From contig JAUNUH010000006.1 of the NCBI GenBank assembly GCA_030538275.1, positions 118,548-182,547 of the forward strand: a stretch of 64,000 nucleotides of DNA, read 5' to 3'. The notes beneath the pieces were generated by a model that had not been told where the DNA came from, did no database searches, and saw only the letters and a list, made by a program, of their open reading frames with translations. Source of the stretch: Flavobacteriaceae bacterium (GTDB lineage Bacteria > Bacteroidota > Bacteroidia > Flavobacteriales > Weeksellaceae). How positions within the stretch are numbered: position 1 is the first letter of the stretch; the number at the start of each line of letters is the position of its first letter. Shown piece by piece: positions 63,202 through 64,000 of the stretch. Position numbers and translations under genes: made by a program.

Positions 63202-63900
63202 TTATTTCTTGTTTAGAATGTCTATTAAAACTCCAACTAATATTATCATAAAAGTTCCCGTACTTACACCAAAAATAAATGCAAGAAACCCCTTGACATA
63301 ATTCCAAATCCCCTTTTTATTAAAGAAATTTCCAATTGCCCAAGTAGAATATAATAAACTTGTAAAAAACGCAAAATTATTAACATCCCAACCCGTTACA
63401 CTTTCGAATATTCCGAAAAAGGTAAATATTAGGTTTCCAAATCCAATTACAAAAAATACCAAAACGAATATTTCGTAAATGTTGAATTTGGATTTTCGAA
63501 AAAATAATTTTGTCCAAAAACCTACAAAAAAGCCTAAAATTATATTTACAATACCAAAGTTTTCGCTAACCCATTCAAAAATCTTTTGAACCCCTTTGTT
63601 ATCTATATTATCCGGTGTTGCTCCTGTCCGAAATCCCAAAATATTGTGGATTACTATATATAATAGCGAACTAAAAATGACAAATACTATTGGCTTTACA
63701 ATTCTCTTTCTGTCATAAAGTAAAAATTCACGAACTGTTTTACCTGGACGAACTAATAATTCTTTGAAAGTATAAAATATACCCTTTTCAAAATTAAAAA
63801 CACTACTGATTTCATTCCATATATATTTCCCGTCAATTCTATCCAAAGTTTTATGGATTTCTAATTCTCGGTGTTTTTCATTATCAAAAGATTCATTCAT
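63202..63900 (-). CDS. DUF3667 family membrane protein
   Basis: A 232-residue membrane protein. The N-terminus RIDGKYIWNEISSVFNFEKGIFYTFKELLVRPGKTVREFLLYDRKRIVKPI is typical for DUF3667, and four or five hydrophobic helices follow. The function is not known. It is bordered on both sides by inverted copies of GTTGGCAGA-N(2-3)-TTGT (63167-63182 and 63934-63948), so it looks like a single-gene cassette. Confidence 0.85.
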   Translation of the reverse strand: MNESFDNEKHRELEIHKTLDRIDGKYIWNEISSVFNFEKGIFYTFKELLVRPGKTVREFLLYDRKRIVKPIVFVIFSSLLYIVIHNILGFRTGATPDNIDNKGVQKIFEWVSENFGIVNIILGFFVGFWTKLFFRKSKFNIYEIFVLVFFVIGFGNLIFTFFGIFESVTGWDVNNFAFFTSLLYSTWAIGNFFNKKGIWNYVKGFLAFIFGVSTGTFMIILVGVLIDILNKK

Positions 63901-63933
63901 TGTTTCTTGGTAAATGATTGGTTGCGTGTGTTT

Positions 63934-63948
63934 ACAATGTCTGCCAAC
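63934..63948. repeat. Cassette-end core repeat (right copy of pair X)
   Basis: ACAATGTCTGCCAAC on the plus strand, the inverse of GTTGGCAGATCGTTGT at 63167-63182 apart from the three middle bases. It is followed by AACGCATCAGGGCTTTACG, which looks like the start of a further hairpin cut by the right edge. Confidence 0.5.
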
Positions 63949-64000
63949 GCATCAGGGCTTTACGAAGTTACGCCAAAAACGAGGCTGCCATAGCTTTGGA

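Overview
The window comes from a low-GC member of the Bacteroidota, very probably class Flavobacteriia. The evidence is a Type IX secretion C-terminal sorting domain, two GLPGLI-family proteins beside a carboxypeptidase-regulatory-like outer-membrane barrel, several Bacteroidota promoters of the TTG-N19-TAnnTTTG type, few Shine-Dalgarno sites, and the typical core genes (type B L31 without zinc cysteines, GlmU-like protein, PASTA protein next to rluD, DUF2723 membrane protein). Genus cannot be fixed by eye; a Weeksellaceae-like organism would fit.

Positions 1-54,550 are a core chromosome made of many short transcription units on both strands. In order they hold: a DUF2723 glycosyltransferase-like protein cut by the left edge; redox genes (AhpD-like, trxB); recG; a DUF819 membrane protein; CsaA-like tRNA binder and miaA; two thioredoxin-fold proteins; a dicarboxylate symporter; a nitroreductase; a PagL-like lipid A deacylase; YihY; fabG; holA head-to-head with a small HsdR-N nuclease-like protein; an SLC45-type transporter; a DUF937-OmpA fusion; an acyltransferase/glycosyltransferase pair; the GLPGLI-GLPGLI-barrel-thioredoxin operon (23.8-28.8 kb); a probable sulfonolipid (capnine-type) set made of an alpha-oxoamine synthase, an SDR and a beta-replacement PLP enzyme (28.9-32.1 kb); rpmE2; rluD/PASTA/ddl; ffh; ZIP transporter; argH; a RES-Xre toxin-antitoxin pair; a GH31 glucosidase; a T9SS cargo protein; a GNAT protein; an ABC-F ATPase and ligA. 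Two long gaps (38.97-39.20 kb and 52.08-52.31 kb) carry a matching pair of highly structured elements with a common core and unrelated palindromic stems.

From a tRNA-Gln(TTG) at 54.5 kb to the right edge the character changes. All genes lie on the minus strand and are small accessory genes: VOC, DUF4199, YciI, DUF1801, DNA-alkylation-repair-like, SAM methyltransferase, metallo-beta-lactamase fold, a truncated IS3 orfA, a HExxH protein, a LuxR-type membrane regulator and DUF3667. Large imperfect hairpins sit between some of them, and two blocks (60134-62988 and 63167-63948) are each bounded by their own matching inverted core. This is the layout of integron-type cassettes with attC-like sites, although no integrase lies in the window.

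In several places sequence signals decide the start codon: trxB, rpmE2 and argH have TAnnTTTG boxes just upstream of the shorter start, and recG has only a TTG start. Protein calls come from recognised motifs and overall family resemblance, not from database searches.
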